Below are positions 42,667-50,165 of a stretch of 61,015 bases of DNA, piece by piece (position 1 is the stretch's first letter; each line of letters starts with the position of its first letter). Both the position numbers and the translations under genes were made by a program. This stretch comes from JBGRPZ01 sp041725955 (GTDB lineage: Bacteria; Bacteroidota; Bacteroidia; Bacteroidales; JBGRPZ01). Location: the NCBI GenBank assembly GCA_041725955.1, contig JBGRQE010000013.1, positions 1 through 61,015 on the forward strand, written 5' to 3'. The notes under the pieces were generated by a model that made no database searches, was not told the origin of the DNA, and was given only the letters and a program-made list of their open reading frames with translations.

Positions 42667-43589
42667 TTAAAATACTCAATTGTTTTTCTCAAACCAGATT
42701 CGAGATCGACTTGAGGATCCCAATTTAATTTTTCTTTGGCAAGAGAAATATCTGGTTGTCTAAACATAGGATCATCTTGTGGTAAAGGATGAAAGACTAG
42801 TTTTGATTTAGAATTTGTTAAATCTAATATCTTTTGAGCTATGTTGATGATTTTATATTCCTGTGGATTTCCAATATTAATAGGGCCAATAATTTCCTTT
42901 GGAGAGTTCATCATTGAAATAAGAGCATCAATTAGATCATCTATATATTGAAAACTTCTGGATTGATGGCCATTTCCATAGATGCTTATATCCTTATTTT
43001 GTAATGCTTGAACAATGAAATTTGAAATAACCCTACCATCATTAGGGTGCATATTTGGTCCATAAGTATTGAAAATACGAACAATTTTAATGTCTACTTT
43101 ATTTTGTTTGTGATAATCCATAAAAAGAGTTTCTGCACATCTTTTTCCCTCGTCATAACACGCTCTGATACCTATAGGATTAACATTTCCCCAATAATTT
43201 TCTTTTTGAGGATGTTCTTTCGAATCTCCATATATTTCACTGGTACTAGCTTGTAGTATTTTTGCTTTTATTCTTTTGGCTAGTCCCAACATATTTATTG
43301 CACCCATAACATTTGTTTTTACAGTTTTTATGGGATTGTATTGATAATGAATTGGGCTTGCTGGGCAGGCTAGGTTGTAAATTTCGTCGGCTTCAATAAA
43401 AAATGGCATTGTAACATCATGTCTAATAAGCTCAAAATAAGGATTTTTTAAAAGATGAATAATGTTTTCTTTTTGCCCTGTAAAGTAGTTGTCAAGACAA
43501 ATTACTTCATTCCCCTCATTTAATAATCTTTCGCATAAATGTGAACCAATAAAGCCAGCTCCACCAGTTACTAATATTTTTTTTCTCAT
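42651..43589 (-). CDS. UDP-glucuronate decarboxylase (UDP-xylose synthase)
   Basis: This 312-aa extended SDR enzyme makes UDP-xylose from UDP-glucuronate. The NAD loop is ILVTGGAGFIGSHLCERLL at the N-terminus. The active-site region reads GDSKEHPQKENYWGNVNPIG and then RACYDEGKRCAE, with the catalytic Tyr-x3-Lys; this YWGNVNPIG stretch is diagnostic for UXS. Later blocks are IFNTYGPNMHPNDGRVISNF and DISLAKEKLNWDP. It is the first gene of the nucleotide-sugar unit with the RmlD-like and GxxExxY genes. No UDP-glucose dehydrogenase is nearby, so the substrate must come from elsewhere on the genome. Confidence 0.92.
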   Translation of the reverse strand: MRKKILVTGGAGFIGSHLCERLLNEGNEVICLDNYFTGQKENIIHLLKNPYFELIRHDVTMPFFIEADEIYNLACPASPIHYQYNPIKTVKTNVMGAINMLGLAKRIKAKILQASTSEIYGDSKEHPQKENYWGNVNPIGIRACYDEGKRCAETLFMDYHKQNKVDIKIVRIFNTYGPNMHPNDGRVISNFIVQALQNKDISIYGNGHQSRSFQYIDDLIDALISMMNSPKEIIGPINIGNPQEYKIINIAQKILDLTNSKSKLVFHPLPQDDPMFRQPDISLAKEKLNWDPQVDLESGLRKTIEYFKCILR

Positions 43590-43618
43590 TAGTTAATGAA
43601 TCAGAAGGGTTAAATTAT

Positions 43619-43635
43619 CACAAAAGAAATTTGTG
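43619..43635 (-). promoter_or_regulatory. Short palindrome upstream of the UXS gene
   Basis: CACAAA and TTTGTG frame five bases (43619-43635), 30 bp before the UXS start codon. It may be an operator for the nucleotide-sugar unit or an accidental AT-rich palindrome. Confidence 0.3.
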
Positions 43636-43760
43636 TAAAAATACGATAATTTGTTTGATGGTTGTTAAATCTATAGTTTCACTAAATATTTATTGTCAAT
43701 TGCTTTTTTATCTTGCTTGTTGGAATAAATTAAGACTTATAAATATATAAGAGATAAGAT

Positions 43761-43768
43761 GGGGGGGG
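43761..43768 (+). repeat. Homopolymeric G8 tract
   Basis: Eight G's directly follow an AT (giving ATG-G) in an otherwise very AT-rich intergenic stretch between the UXS gene and the orphan domain gene. G tracts of this length are prone to slippage. With 8 G's the ATG reads only 12 codons; with 7 it reads 28. No length joins it to the downstream gene. Confidence 0.8.
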
Positions 43769-43873
43769 TGTGTTTGCAAAACAAAATAGTTGTTAACTTT
43801 TCTAAGTGTCTAAAATATTATAGCAAGTTCAAATCAATTATTTAGATTTCCTTTACCTGATACAATCAGTTTT

Positions 43874-44338
43874 TTGCAAGATATTAAACATACAGCATAT
43901 TGGAAAGAGAGTGGAAAGATGAAAGGTAAATTCAAAGAAGGAGTATATGCTTTATCAAAAGATGTTGAGTTTCCTCATAGTTGTAAGATAAATTATAAAG
44001 ATTTCTCACTAAGAAACAAAAAAACTCTTAGGATTAAGCTAAAATATCAAAAAGAAGATCTTGATAAAAAGATTTATTTGGTAGTAAAGATAAATTCTAA
44101 AAATGATAAAACGATATATTATAACCAAACTCTTCTAAAAGAACAATTAGAGTTTAAAGAAAGGGAATTTATTTTCAATTTACCTTCTGCTAGCTCAGAA
44201 AAGGATCAACTTGTCGTTTATTTGTGGAATTCAGATTATGGAGAGTTGAAATATGAAGGATTTAATATTGAGTTATTGGAATTAAAAGATGGATTAAAAT
44301 TTGAGCATAGATTAAAAACTGAGATGTATAGTATTTGA
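43874..44338 (+). CDS. Orphan beta-sandwich-like domain, possibly a 5'-truncated gene remnant
   Basis: This 154-aa reading begins at a TTG; the first in-frame ATG is 43919. Sequence that looks coding continues upstream to 43814 (including QLFRFPLPDTISFLQDIKH) with no start codon in a good position, and is closed by a stop at 43811. The domain is strand-rich and ends with a QLVVYLWNSDYGELKYEGFN block. I recall similar blocks at the C-termini of large Bacteroidota membrane glycan proteins. So this may be the tail of a gene whose front was lost next to the polysaccharide unit. It lacks a signal peptide. Function is not assigned. Confidence 0.5.
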   Translation: MQDIKHTAYWKESGKMKGKFKEGVYALSKDVEFPHSCKINYKDFSLRNKKTLRIKLKYQKEDLDKKIYLVVKINSKNDKTIYYNQTLLKEQLEFKEREFIFNLPSASSEKDQLVVYLWNSDYGELKYEGFNIELLELKDGLKFEHRLKTEMYSI

Positions 44339-44364
44339 TCTAGAATCAATTTGAGGAGTATTAT

Positions 44365-44405
44365 AAAAAGAAGCTGTCTTTTGATTTTAAGACAGCTTCT
44401 TTTTT
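44365..44405. terminator. Bidirectional terminator between orphan domain and RiPP-like gene
   Basis: AAAAAGAAGCTGTCTT (44365-44380) and AAGACAGCTTCTTTTT (44389-44404) form a perfect 16-bp stem with T's after it. The genes on either side converge. Confidence 0.9.
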
Positions 44406-44428
44406 CTAAATTTTAGGTTTTAATAGTA

Positions 44429-44689
44429 TTATCTTATGGTAATGTTACCACACATATTACTGCATGTAGGATTTTCTGTTTGTGTTACACAAGGATTTTT
44501 TTGAGAAACACATTTTATTGTAACACAATTTTTTTCAATTGTCTTGCAGTCTGGTCTTTGAGTTAGATTTAAGCATTGATTTGTAGACCAGTAGCAGTCA
44601 AAAGTTAATTTCCCACCTTTAAGATTTCTTTTTTCCAGATTTGAAATTGTTTCCTTTGCAAAGGATAGTTCTAGTTTTTTCTTTTTCAT
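44429..44689 (-). CDS. Cys-rich peptide with Bacteroidota RiPP-type double-glycine leader
   Basis: This 86-aa peptide looks like a ribosomally made natural product precursor. The leader MKKKKLELSFAKETISNLEK, then RNLKGG, ends in a double glycine at residues 25-26. It resembles the leaders annotated as class I lanthipeptide or GG-Bacteroidales radical-SAM precursors. The 60-residue remainder holds eight Cys and many Thr (about ten), as in TFDCYWSTNQCLNL, ENPTCSNMCGNITIR. No LanB, LanC, radical SAM enzyme or peptidase-containing ABC transporter lies in the window, so it is an orphan; maturation enzymes would act in trans. A disulfide-bonded bacteriocin is the alternative. Start and terminator placement make it a real gene. 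Confidence 0.7.
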   Translation of the reverse strand: MKKKKLELSFAKETISNLEKRNLKGGKLTFDCYWSTNQCLNLTQRPDCKTIEKNCVTIKCVSQKNPCVTQTENPTCSNMCGNITIR

Positions 44690-44900
44690 CGATAAATACT
44701 TTAACTGATTTTTAGGTTCCCCTAGGAATCTATGTAATTGAATTTATCCAAGTACAATTTTTCTTGCTATTTGAAATTAAGCAACATTGTTTGGAGTTAG
44801 CGAGAGTGAAATTAAGTTGAAATTGAATTAAAATAACTTTAGGGATAAATGAGGTTATGTATTATTGCATTTTATCAATGAGTAAGGGGGATATTAAAAT

Positions 44901-44936
44901 AAAACAGCTTGTCAAATTCGTTTGACAAGCTGTTTT
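44901..44936 (-). terminator. Terminator of tRNA-Lys, 16-bp stem with TTCG loop
   Basis: AAAACAGCTTGTCAAA-TTCG-TTTGACAAGC and onward to 44936 form a perfect 16-bp stem on a TTCG/CGAA tetraloop, five bases after the tRNA 3' end. Confidence 0.93.
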
Positions 44937-44940
44937 AAAG

Positions 44941-45013
44941 TGATTGGTCGGGGGTTCGAACCCCGGACCCTCTGCTTAAAAGGCAGATGCTCTACCAGCT
45001 GAGCTAACCAATC
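44941..45013 (-). tRNA. tRNA-Lys (anticodon TTT)
   Basis: On the minus strand the gene starts GATTGGTTAGCTCAGCTGG, with a 7-bp acceptor stem (GATTGGT/ACCAATC), the D-loop AGCTCAGCTGGTAGAGC, the anticodon loop CTTTTAA in CTGCCTTTTAAGCAG and the T arm GGGGTTCGAACCCC. It is 73 nt with the discriminator A, and CCA is not encoded. A promoter lies just upstream and a hairpin terminator just downstream, so it is a single-tRNA unit. Confidence 0.97.
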
Positions 45014-45031
45014 ATTGCTTAAATGCGGATG

Positions 45032-45061
45032 CAAAAGTATAGAAAAAATTTTATCCTGCAA
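45032..45061 (-). promoter_or_regulatory. Promoter of tRNA-Lys
   Basis: On the minus strand TTG (45059-45061) is followed after 19 nt by TACTTTTG (45032-45039), an exact -7 box. The tRNA 5' end is 18 nt downstream. Confidence 0.7.
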
Positions 45062-45088
45062 GTTTTTTCAAGGTTTTTTGTGAAAAAA

Positions 45089-45703
45089 TTAGAGGTTAAT
45101 TTTTCCCTTACCTTGTCGTAGAATGCTTATATTATCAGAGGTACAGTCAATTATGGTAGATGCTTGGTTGTCTCCAAATCCACCATCAATAACTAAATCT
45201 ACAAGCTTATTATACTTTTCGTATATTAATTCAGGGTCGGTAGTGTATTCAATAATGGAATCATCGTCTTTAATGGATGTTGTCATTATAGGATTTCCGA
45301 TTGTTTTAAGTATTTCTAAACTTATTTTGTTATTAGGAATTCTAATACCTATAGTTTTTTTCTTGCTTTGAAAGATTTTTGGAATATTACTGTTGGCATT
45401 TAATATAAATGTGAATGGGCCAGGTAAATTCTGTTTCATCAATTTAAAAATATGATTAGGAAATGGTTTGGTATATTCTGATAATTGACTGAGATTCTCA
45501 CCCAAAAAGGAAAAATTTGCTTTTTCTTTCTTTACTCCTTTTATTCGTGCTATTCGGTCTACAGCTTTTCCTTTTTTTATGTCGCAAGTTAAACCATAAA
45601 CAGTGTCTGTAGGCATAATTACTATTCCTCCATCAAGTAAGCATTCTGAGATAATTTTTAGTTGGCGTGGATCTGGATTTATCGGATGTACATTGAGTAG
45701 CAT
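45089..45703 (-). CDS. Sua5/YciO/YrdC family protein (threonylcarbamoyl-AMP synthase-like)
   Basis: This 204-aa protein has the YrdC domain, which binds L-threonine, bicarbonate and ATP to make threonylcarbamoyl-AMP for t6A37 in tRNAs that read ANN codons. Family blocks are GIVIMPTDTVYGLTCDI near residue 26, IKGVKKEKANFSFL near 54 and LPGPFTFIL near 93. The last two are YciO-like, where TsaC has KxR-KP-SL. So it could be the YciO paralogue with an uncertain role, not the essential TsaC. It lies directly upstream of tRNA-Lys, whose UUU anticodon form normally carries t6A, a suggestive but probably coincidental link. Confidence 0.85.
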   Translation of the reverse strand: MLLNVHPINPDPRQLKIISECLLDGGIVIMPTDTVYGLTCDIKKGKAVDRIARIKGVKKEKANFSFLGENLSQLSEYTKPFPNHIFKLMKQNLPGPFTFILNANSNIPKIFQSKKKTIGIRIPNNKISLEILKTIGNPIMTTSIKDDDSIIEYTTDPELIYEKYNKLVDLVIDGGFGDNQASTIIDCTSDNISILRQGKGKINL

Positions 45704-45773
45704 GATACAGTAATTTTGATATTTTAGCTAAATGAAAAAAAGAACTAACTTAATTATGGTTTTTTTAAGAAAA

Positions 45774-45781
45774 CAAATGTA
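45774..45781 (-). promoter_or_regulatory. -7 box for the Sua5/YciO gene
   Basis: The minus-strand sequence TACATTTG matches TAnnTTTG, 70 bp before the start codon. A -33 box is not evident. Confidence 0.35.
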
Positions 45782-45823
45782 CATAGATTAGGTTAATTTA
45801 GGTTAATATTTTTAGCTTTAAAT

Positions 45824-45831
45824 TATCTTTG
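45824..45831 (+). promoter_or_regulatory. -7 box for the DUF4199-glycosyltransferase unit
   Basis: TATCTTTG matches the -7 consensus about 113 bp before the DUF4199 ATG. TTAG at 45798-45801 is a weak -33 candidate. Confidence 0.4.
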
Positions 45832-45944
45832 CGCTTTCTTAATGTTAAGTAATGTTACTTTTTTTCATTTCATTTTTAAAAGAAGAATTTTACTGAGACT
45901 TTTACTACAAACTTATTTGAATCTTCTAAAAAACAATTTCAATT

Positions 45945-46466
45945 ATGGAAAAGAAACACCCTTCTATTTATTATTTAACCTATGGAATTATTTCAGGTGT
46001 CGCGGCAATTATTATTTTCCTGCTTAATTATGCTTTTATAGGTGTCTCAGGATGGTTACAAATCTTGAGTTATGTTGTATTTATTATTCTTATGTATCTT
46101 GCAGCCAAAGAAGCAAGAGATAAAATTAAAGATGGCTATATAACATATGGCAATTCATTGGGAATAACCTTTTTAACTGGTTTAGTTGGCGCTTTTATTA
46201 TGGGGGTTTTTGTTTTTATTTATGTTAAATACATAAACACTGGCTATTTGCAAGAAACTATTGATGAAACAAGAATGGTATTGATTCAGAAATTTCCGAA
46301 TATGACTGATCAGCAAATAGACCAAACTATAGATTTTCAGTCTAGATTAGTAACTCCTTTCATCACTTCAATAAGTAATTTCTTTAGTTTTACTTTCTTT
46401 TCATTTATTTTTGCGTTGATAGTTTCTATCTTTGTCAAGAAAAATAAACCAGTAGATGAATTTTAA
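45945..46466 (+). CDS. DUF4199 family membrane protein
   Basis: This 173-aa protein has four predicted membrane helices (about residues 10-30, 35-55, 75-98 and 140-165) with a soluble loop of about 45 residues between the last two, the layout of DUF4199. The conserved-looking block AKEARDKIKDGYITYGNSLG lies near residue 52. The family is Bacteroidota-specific in my experience and often sits directly before a DPM1-like glycosyltransferase, as here with an 8-bp gap. That suggests work together at the membrane on lipid-linked sugars, but no function is established. Confidence 0.87.
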   Translation: MEKKHPSIYYLTYGIISGVAAIIIFLLNYAFIGVSGWLQILSYVVFIILMYLAAKEARDKIKDGYITYGNSLGITFLTGLVGAFIMGVFVFIYVKYINTGYLQETIDETRMVLIQKFPNMTDQQIDQTIDFQSRLVTPFITSISNFFSFTFFSFIFALIVSIFVKKNKPVDEF

Positions 46467-46474
46467 AGTAAATT

Positions 46475-47425
46475 ATGGATATATCGGTTGTTATTCCTCT
46501 ATATAATGAAGAAGAATCTTTACCCGAATTAAATGGTTGGATTTCAAAAGTAATGGAATCCAATCATTTTTCGTATGAGGTTATTTATGTAGATGATGGT
46601 AGTAAAGATACTTCGTGGGAAGTTGTTGATAAGCTTTCTGAAGGATCGGAGCATGTGAAGGGAATTCGTTTTCGTAGGAACTATGGTAAGAGTGCAGCAC
46701 TAAATATGGGGTTTAGATATTGCAATGGAGATGTAGTGATTACTATGGATGCTGATTTACAGGATAGTCCTGAGGAAATTCCTGAATTATATCGGATGAT
46801 TAAAGAAGATAAGTATGATCTTGTTTCTGGCTGGAAAAAGAAAAGATATGACCCTATAAGCAAAACCATTCCATCAAAGTTTTTCAATTGGACCACTCGT
46901 AAAATGTCGGGTATACATTTGAATGATTTCAACTGCGGACTGAAAGCATATCGAAAAGATGTTGTAAAAACAATTGAGGTTTATGGCGAAATGCATAGAT
47001 ATATACCTGTAATTGCAAAATTCAATGGATTTGATCGTATAGGCGAGAAAGTCGTTAGTCACCAAGAGAGAAAATACGGAATTACTAAATTTGGTCTTGA
47101 TCGTTTTATTAAGGGTTATCTGGATTTAATTTCCATTACTTTTATGATGAAGTTTGGAAAGCGTCCAATGCACTTTTTTGGGGGTATGGGAACTGTAATT
47201 TTTATTATAGGTTTTGTAATTGCTGCTTATTTGGCTATAAATAAGATTTTCTTTGATGTATATAATATGACTGAAAGGCCATTGTTTTATCTTGGACTTC
47301 TTGCTATGATTTTAGGTAGTCAGATGTTTATGACTGGTTTTTTAGCTGAGATGATATCCAGAAACTCTCCAGATAGAAATAATTACCAAACTAGTGATTT
47401 TAAAAATATCCGTGAAGAGAAATAG
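46475..47425 (+). CDS. DPM1/GtrB-like membrane glycosyltransferase family 2
   Basis: This 316-aa protein has an N-terminal GT-A domain starting ISVVIPLYNEEESLPEL, with VDDGSKDTSW near residue 41 and metal-binding MDADLQDSPEE near 90. Two C-terminal helices (about 228-252 and 265-288) follow, which is the GtrB/ArnC/DPM1 form. Such enzymes transfer a sugar from a nucleotide to undecaprenyl phosphate on the cytoplasmic face. The sugar is not readable. It follows DUF4199 by 8 bp and precedes another glycosyltransferase by 27 bp on the same strand. Confidence 0.92.
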   Translation: MDISVVIPLYNEEESLPELNGWISKVMESNHFSYEVIYVDDGSKDTSWEVVDKLSEGSEHVKGIRFRRNYGKSAALNMGFRYCNGDVVITMDADLQDSPEEIPELYRMIKEDKYDLVSGWKKKRYDPISKTIPSKFFNWTTRKMSGIHLNDFNCGLKAYRKDVVKTIEVYGEMHRYIPVIAKFNGFDRIGEKVVSHQERKYGITKFGLDRFIKGYLDLISITFMMKFGKRPMHFFGGMGTVIFIIGFVIAAYLAINKIFFDVYNMTERPLFYLGLLAMILGSQMFMTGFLAEMISRNSPDRNNYQTSDFKNIREEK

Positions 47426-47452
47426 TTTTGTGAATAGATAAATCTTCCTGTA

Positions 47453-48721
47453 ATGAAAAAAATTGTTTGTTTTGGTCCTGGCCCTCAGTTTAAAGGAGGG
47501 ATTGCAAATTATAATACTTCCCTTTCAAAGACTATAGATCTATTTGAAGGATATGAAGTACATATTGTTTCCTGGACACAGCAATATCCAGCAATCATAC
47601 CTCGTGATTTTATGGATCGAAAAAGTAAGCAGGATCAATTGGCTGGAACCCAAATAAAAGTACACTATATAACCAATTATAATAATCCTTTTTCTTGGTT
47701 AAAAACCTGTAAAATTATTCAGGAAATTAATCCTGAAAAAGTTATTTTTCAGTGGAGTATTGCTATCCAAGGTTTGCCTTTAAGTTATATTTCAAGATGG
47801 CTAAAAAAACATACCGATATTCAAGTTGTTTTTGATTTGCATTTTGTTGCACAAAAAGAGGTGAGTAGCTTAGATCGCTTGTTTTTGAAAAAAGGTATTT
47901 GTCATGCGGATATGTATGTTGTGCACTCAAGACAAACAGCTAAAGAATTAAAAGAATTATTTCCTAAGCAAGATTTTGATCCAATTCTACCACTCGAAAA
48001 ATCTACAAAAGAAGGTAAACCTATAGTGCAATTATATCATCCTGTGTATGATATGTTTACTCCTGAGAAGAATTATGATGTTGATGCTGCAAAAAAAGTA
48101 ATGAAATTAAATAAACATGTGTTTCTTTTCTTTGGATTTATTCGAAAATATAAGGGATTACATAATTTAATTGAAGCATTTGCACGCTTATCAGAGAAGA
48201 GATCGGATGTGTCTTTATTGATTGTCGGGGAATCTTTTTGGCATACGCTTGATAAAACAAAACTTTCTACAAGAATAAAAAATGCTTTGTTTGGATTGGC
48301 CAAGAGTATTTTTCTTAATAAAACGGATGATGAACGCACTTACAAGCCACTAGAATTACTGGATAAGTATAATTTGCATAAAAAGGTTCATCTTGTTAAT
48401 GAATTCGTTCCTAATGAGGATGTTTATAAATATTTCCAAGTTAGTGATTCTTTAGTCTTATTTTATGATAAGGCAAGTCCTTCAGGGGTCGGATCTATAG
48501 CATACAATTTTAATATGCCTTTATTGGTAACTAAAATTGATCATTTGGAGGAAATGGTCGATGATGGTTTTAATGGTTTTTGGGCTAAGCAATCTGATAT
48601 AGATGATATGGTGAGAGTTATGGAAGCTTCTATAGAAAGTAAAATAGATCGTGAAAATGTTCGTGAATTTGCTTCTCAAAGAAGTTGGAAAAATTATGCT
48701 GAATCAATATTGAAGAATTAA
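47453..48721 (+). CDS. Glycosyltransferase family 4-like protein
   Basis: This 422-aa protein has a GT-B fold. The N-terminal GPGPQFKGGIANYNTSLSK motif is near residue 6, a linker follows, and the C-terminal donor domain has FFGFIRKYKGLHNLIEAFAR near 226. The retaining GT4 signature appears as DSLVLFYDKASPSGVGSIAY near 337, where an E-x7-E is usual; the Glu residues are not obvious here, so donor binding may differ. A 25-residue lysine-rich insertion lies near 270-290. It is the last gene of the DUF4199-GT2-GT4 unit. The acceptor and sugar are unknown. Confidence 0.87.
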   Translation: MKKIVCFGPGPQFKGGIANYNTSLSKTIDLFEGYEVHIVSWTQQYPAIIPRDFMDRKSKQDQLAGTQIKVHYITNYNNPFSWLKTCKIIQEINPEKVIFQWSIAIQGLPLSYISRWLKKHTDIQVVFDLHFVAQKEVSSLDRLFLKKGICHADMYVVHSRQTAKELKELFPKQDFDPILPLEKSTKEGKPIVQLYHPVYDMFTPEKNYDVDAAKKVMKLNKHVFLFFGFIRKYKGLHNLIEAFARLSEKRSDVSLLIVGESFWHTLDKTKLSTRIKNALFGLAKSIFLNKTDDERTYKPLELLDKYNLHKKVHLVNEFVPNEDVYKYFQVSDSLVLFYDKASPSGVGSIAYNFNMPLLVTKIDHLEEMVDDGFNGFWAKQSDIDDMVRVMEASIESKIDRENVREFASQRSWKNYAESILKN

Positions 48722-48779
48722 TTTATTCGTTGGAAGTATTTTATTGGAAATAAATGGGATTACTTTGATAAAATCCTAA

Positions 48780-48787
48780 TATCTTTG
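48780..48787 (+). promoter_or_regulatory. -7 box for the MFS gene
   Basis: TATCTTTG matches TAnnTTTG, 46 bp before the ATG at 48834. TTTG at 48764 is too close to be the -33 box. Confidence 0.4.
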
Positions 48788-48833
48788 TGTATAGATATTT
48801 ATAACTTTCCTGTTTTGTCAAAAAATACTTCCA

Positions 48834-50165
48834 ATGACAGAAGCTAAAATTCCTCAAAGGTGGTTTGTATTTTTTTTGTTTGCTCTTGTTGCATTGACTT
48901 TAGGTTTTTTTTCTAATGCTATTGTGCCCTTAAAAAAAGAATTGGCTGAGTTGTTGATGGCTAATTCTTACGATTTTAGTTTTATTCTTGCTTCAAGATC
49001 ATTACCGGGTCTTTTACTTTTAATTGGGTTTATTGGTGGAATTATATTGGATAAGTTTGGTGTTTATTTTACACTAATACTATTTTCAAGTTTGATGTTG
49101 TGTGGTGCATTTATTTCTGCCTATGCAATTTCAGATCATTTTAGACATAGTGGTTTTGTTTTCAATTTTTTCAATTCTTTTTGGGATACATGTGATCCTG
49201 CAGTTAAATTAATGGCCTTTGGTTTCTTTATCTTTGGTTTAGGTTCTTTAGTGGTAAGGGTTTCTGTTTCAAAGCTTATTGCTGTTTGGTTTAGAGGTGG
49301 TAATGTAACTACAGCACTTACCTTAAGATCTTCTTCTATAAAATTAGGTGATTCTCTTGCTTTTTTAGTTAGTCCGATAATCTTTGCTCACTATGGATGG
49401 AAGTTTCCTTTGTGGATTGGCTTTTCCTTGATTCTTATTAGTTATTTAATACTGATTTGTTATTTGATTTTTTATGAAAAGAAACTAGGTAAGCATATTT
49501 CTAAATCTTCTAAAAAGAAATTTAAATTTAGCTTTTTAGGTAAGCTTTTTACGAAGCGATCTTTTTTACTTATATTCTTTTTTTATTTGGTGTTTAATGG
49601 AGTGTTTTATCCATTTGTGTTGTTTGGCTCTGATTTATTAAGAAATAGATATCATTTTACAGGAGTTGAGGGAGGGCTTTATTTCTCTGGTTTTATTCTT
49701 TCTACAGCATTCTTAAGCCCTATTATGGGATATATACTCGATAAAGGTTTCTCTTCAGGGAAGTTATTATTTTTTGGGTCATTTTTGTTTTTCTTAGGAA
49801 TGATGCTTTTTATGTTGAGTGGATTAAATCCTATTATTCCAATGATAGCTTTGTTATTTGGTGTTGCATGTATCACTAGTAGTATTCAATCATTAGTGCC
49901 GAAATTAGTAGAGATGGAATTATTGGGTACTGCATTTGGAGCTTTAAATACTATAAAAAATATTGGTATTTATTTAATGACTTTATTTCTTGGATTTGTA
50001 TTGATGTATTCAAATTCAGATTTAGATAAAGAGCTTGATGGAGATTTGAACTATGATTCTGAGCTAATGGTAGTTGGTTTTATGTCATTCTTTGTTTTTC
50101 TATTTGGTTTTTTTATCTATAAGCAATTGGTTAAAAAGAAGTCGGCTCAGGTTAGTAATTATTAA
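48834..50165 (+). CDS. Major facilitator superfamily transporter
   Basis: This 443-aa protein has about twelve helices in two halves linked by a lysine-rich loop near residues 218-232. It begins with a short cytoplasmic segment and FFLFALVALTLGFFSNAIVP. Loop 2-3 carries GGIILDKFGVYF near 67, a weak MFS motif A. The general pattern resembles MFSD1-like transporters of eukaryotes and their bacterial relatives, but the substrate is not known. It is convergent with galK; the two stop codons share the bases TTAA at 50162-50165. That neighbour hints at sugar uptake, which remains inference. Confidence 0.83.
   Translation: MTEAKIPQRWFVFFLFALVALTLGFFSNAIVPLKKELAELLMANSYDFSFILASRSLPGLLLLIGFIGGIILDKFGVYFTLILFSSLMLCGAFISAYAISDHFRHSGFVFNFFNSFWDTCDPAVKLMAFGFFIFGLGSLVVRVSVSKLIAVWFRGGNVTTALTLRSSSIKLGDSLAFLVSPIIFAHYGWKFPLWIGFSLILISYLILICYLIFYEKKLGKHISKSSKKKFKFSFLGKLFTKRSFLLIFFFYLVFNGVFYPFVLFGSDLLRNRYHFTGVEGGLYFSGFILSTAFLSPIMGYILDKGFSSGKLLFFGSFLFFLGMMLFMLSGLNPIIPMIALLFGVACITSSIQSLVPKLVEMELLGTAFGALNTIKNIGIYLMTLFLGFVLMYSNSDLDKELDGDLNYDSELMVVGFMSFFVFLFGFFIYKQLVKKKSAQVSNY

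Noticed and set aside
43759..43795. Phase-variable start for the downstream orphan gene at the G8 tract
   Set aside because: The frame of the downstream gene has a TAG shortly after the tract and a TAA at 43811, so no change in G number joins them.
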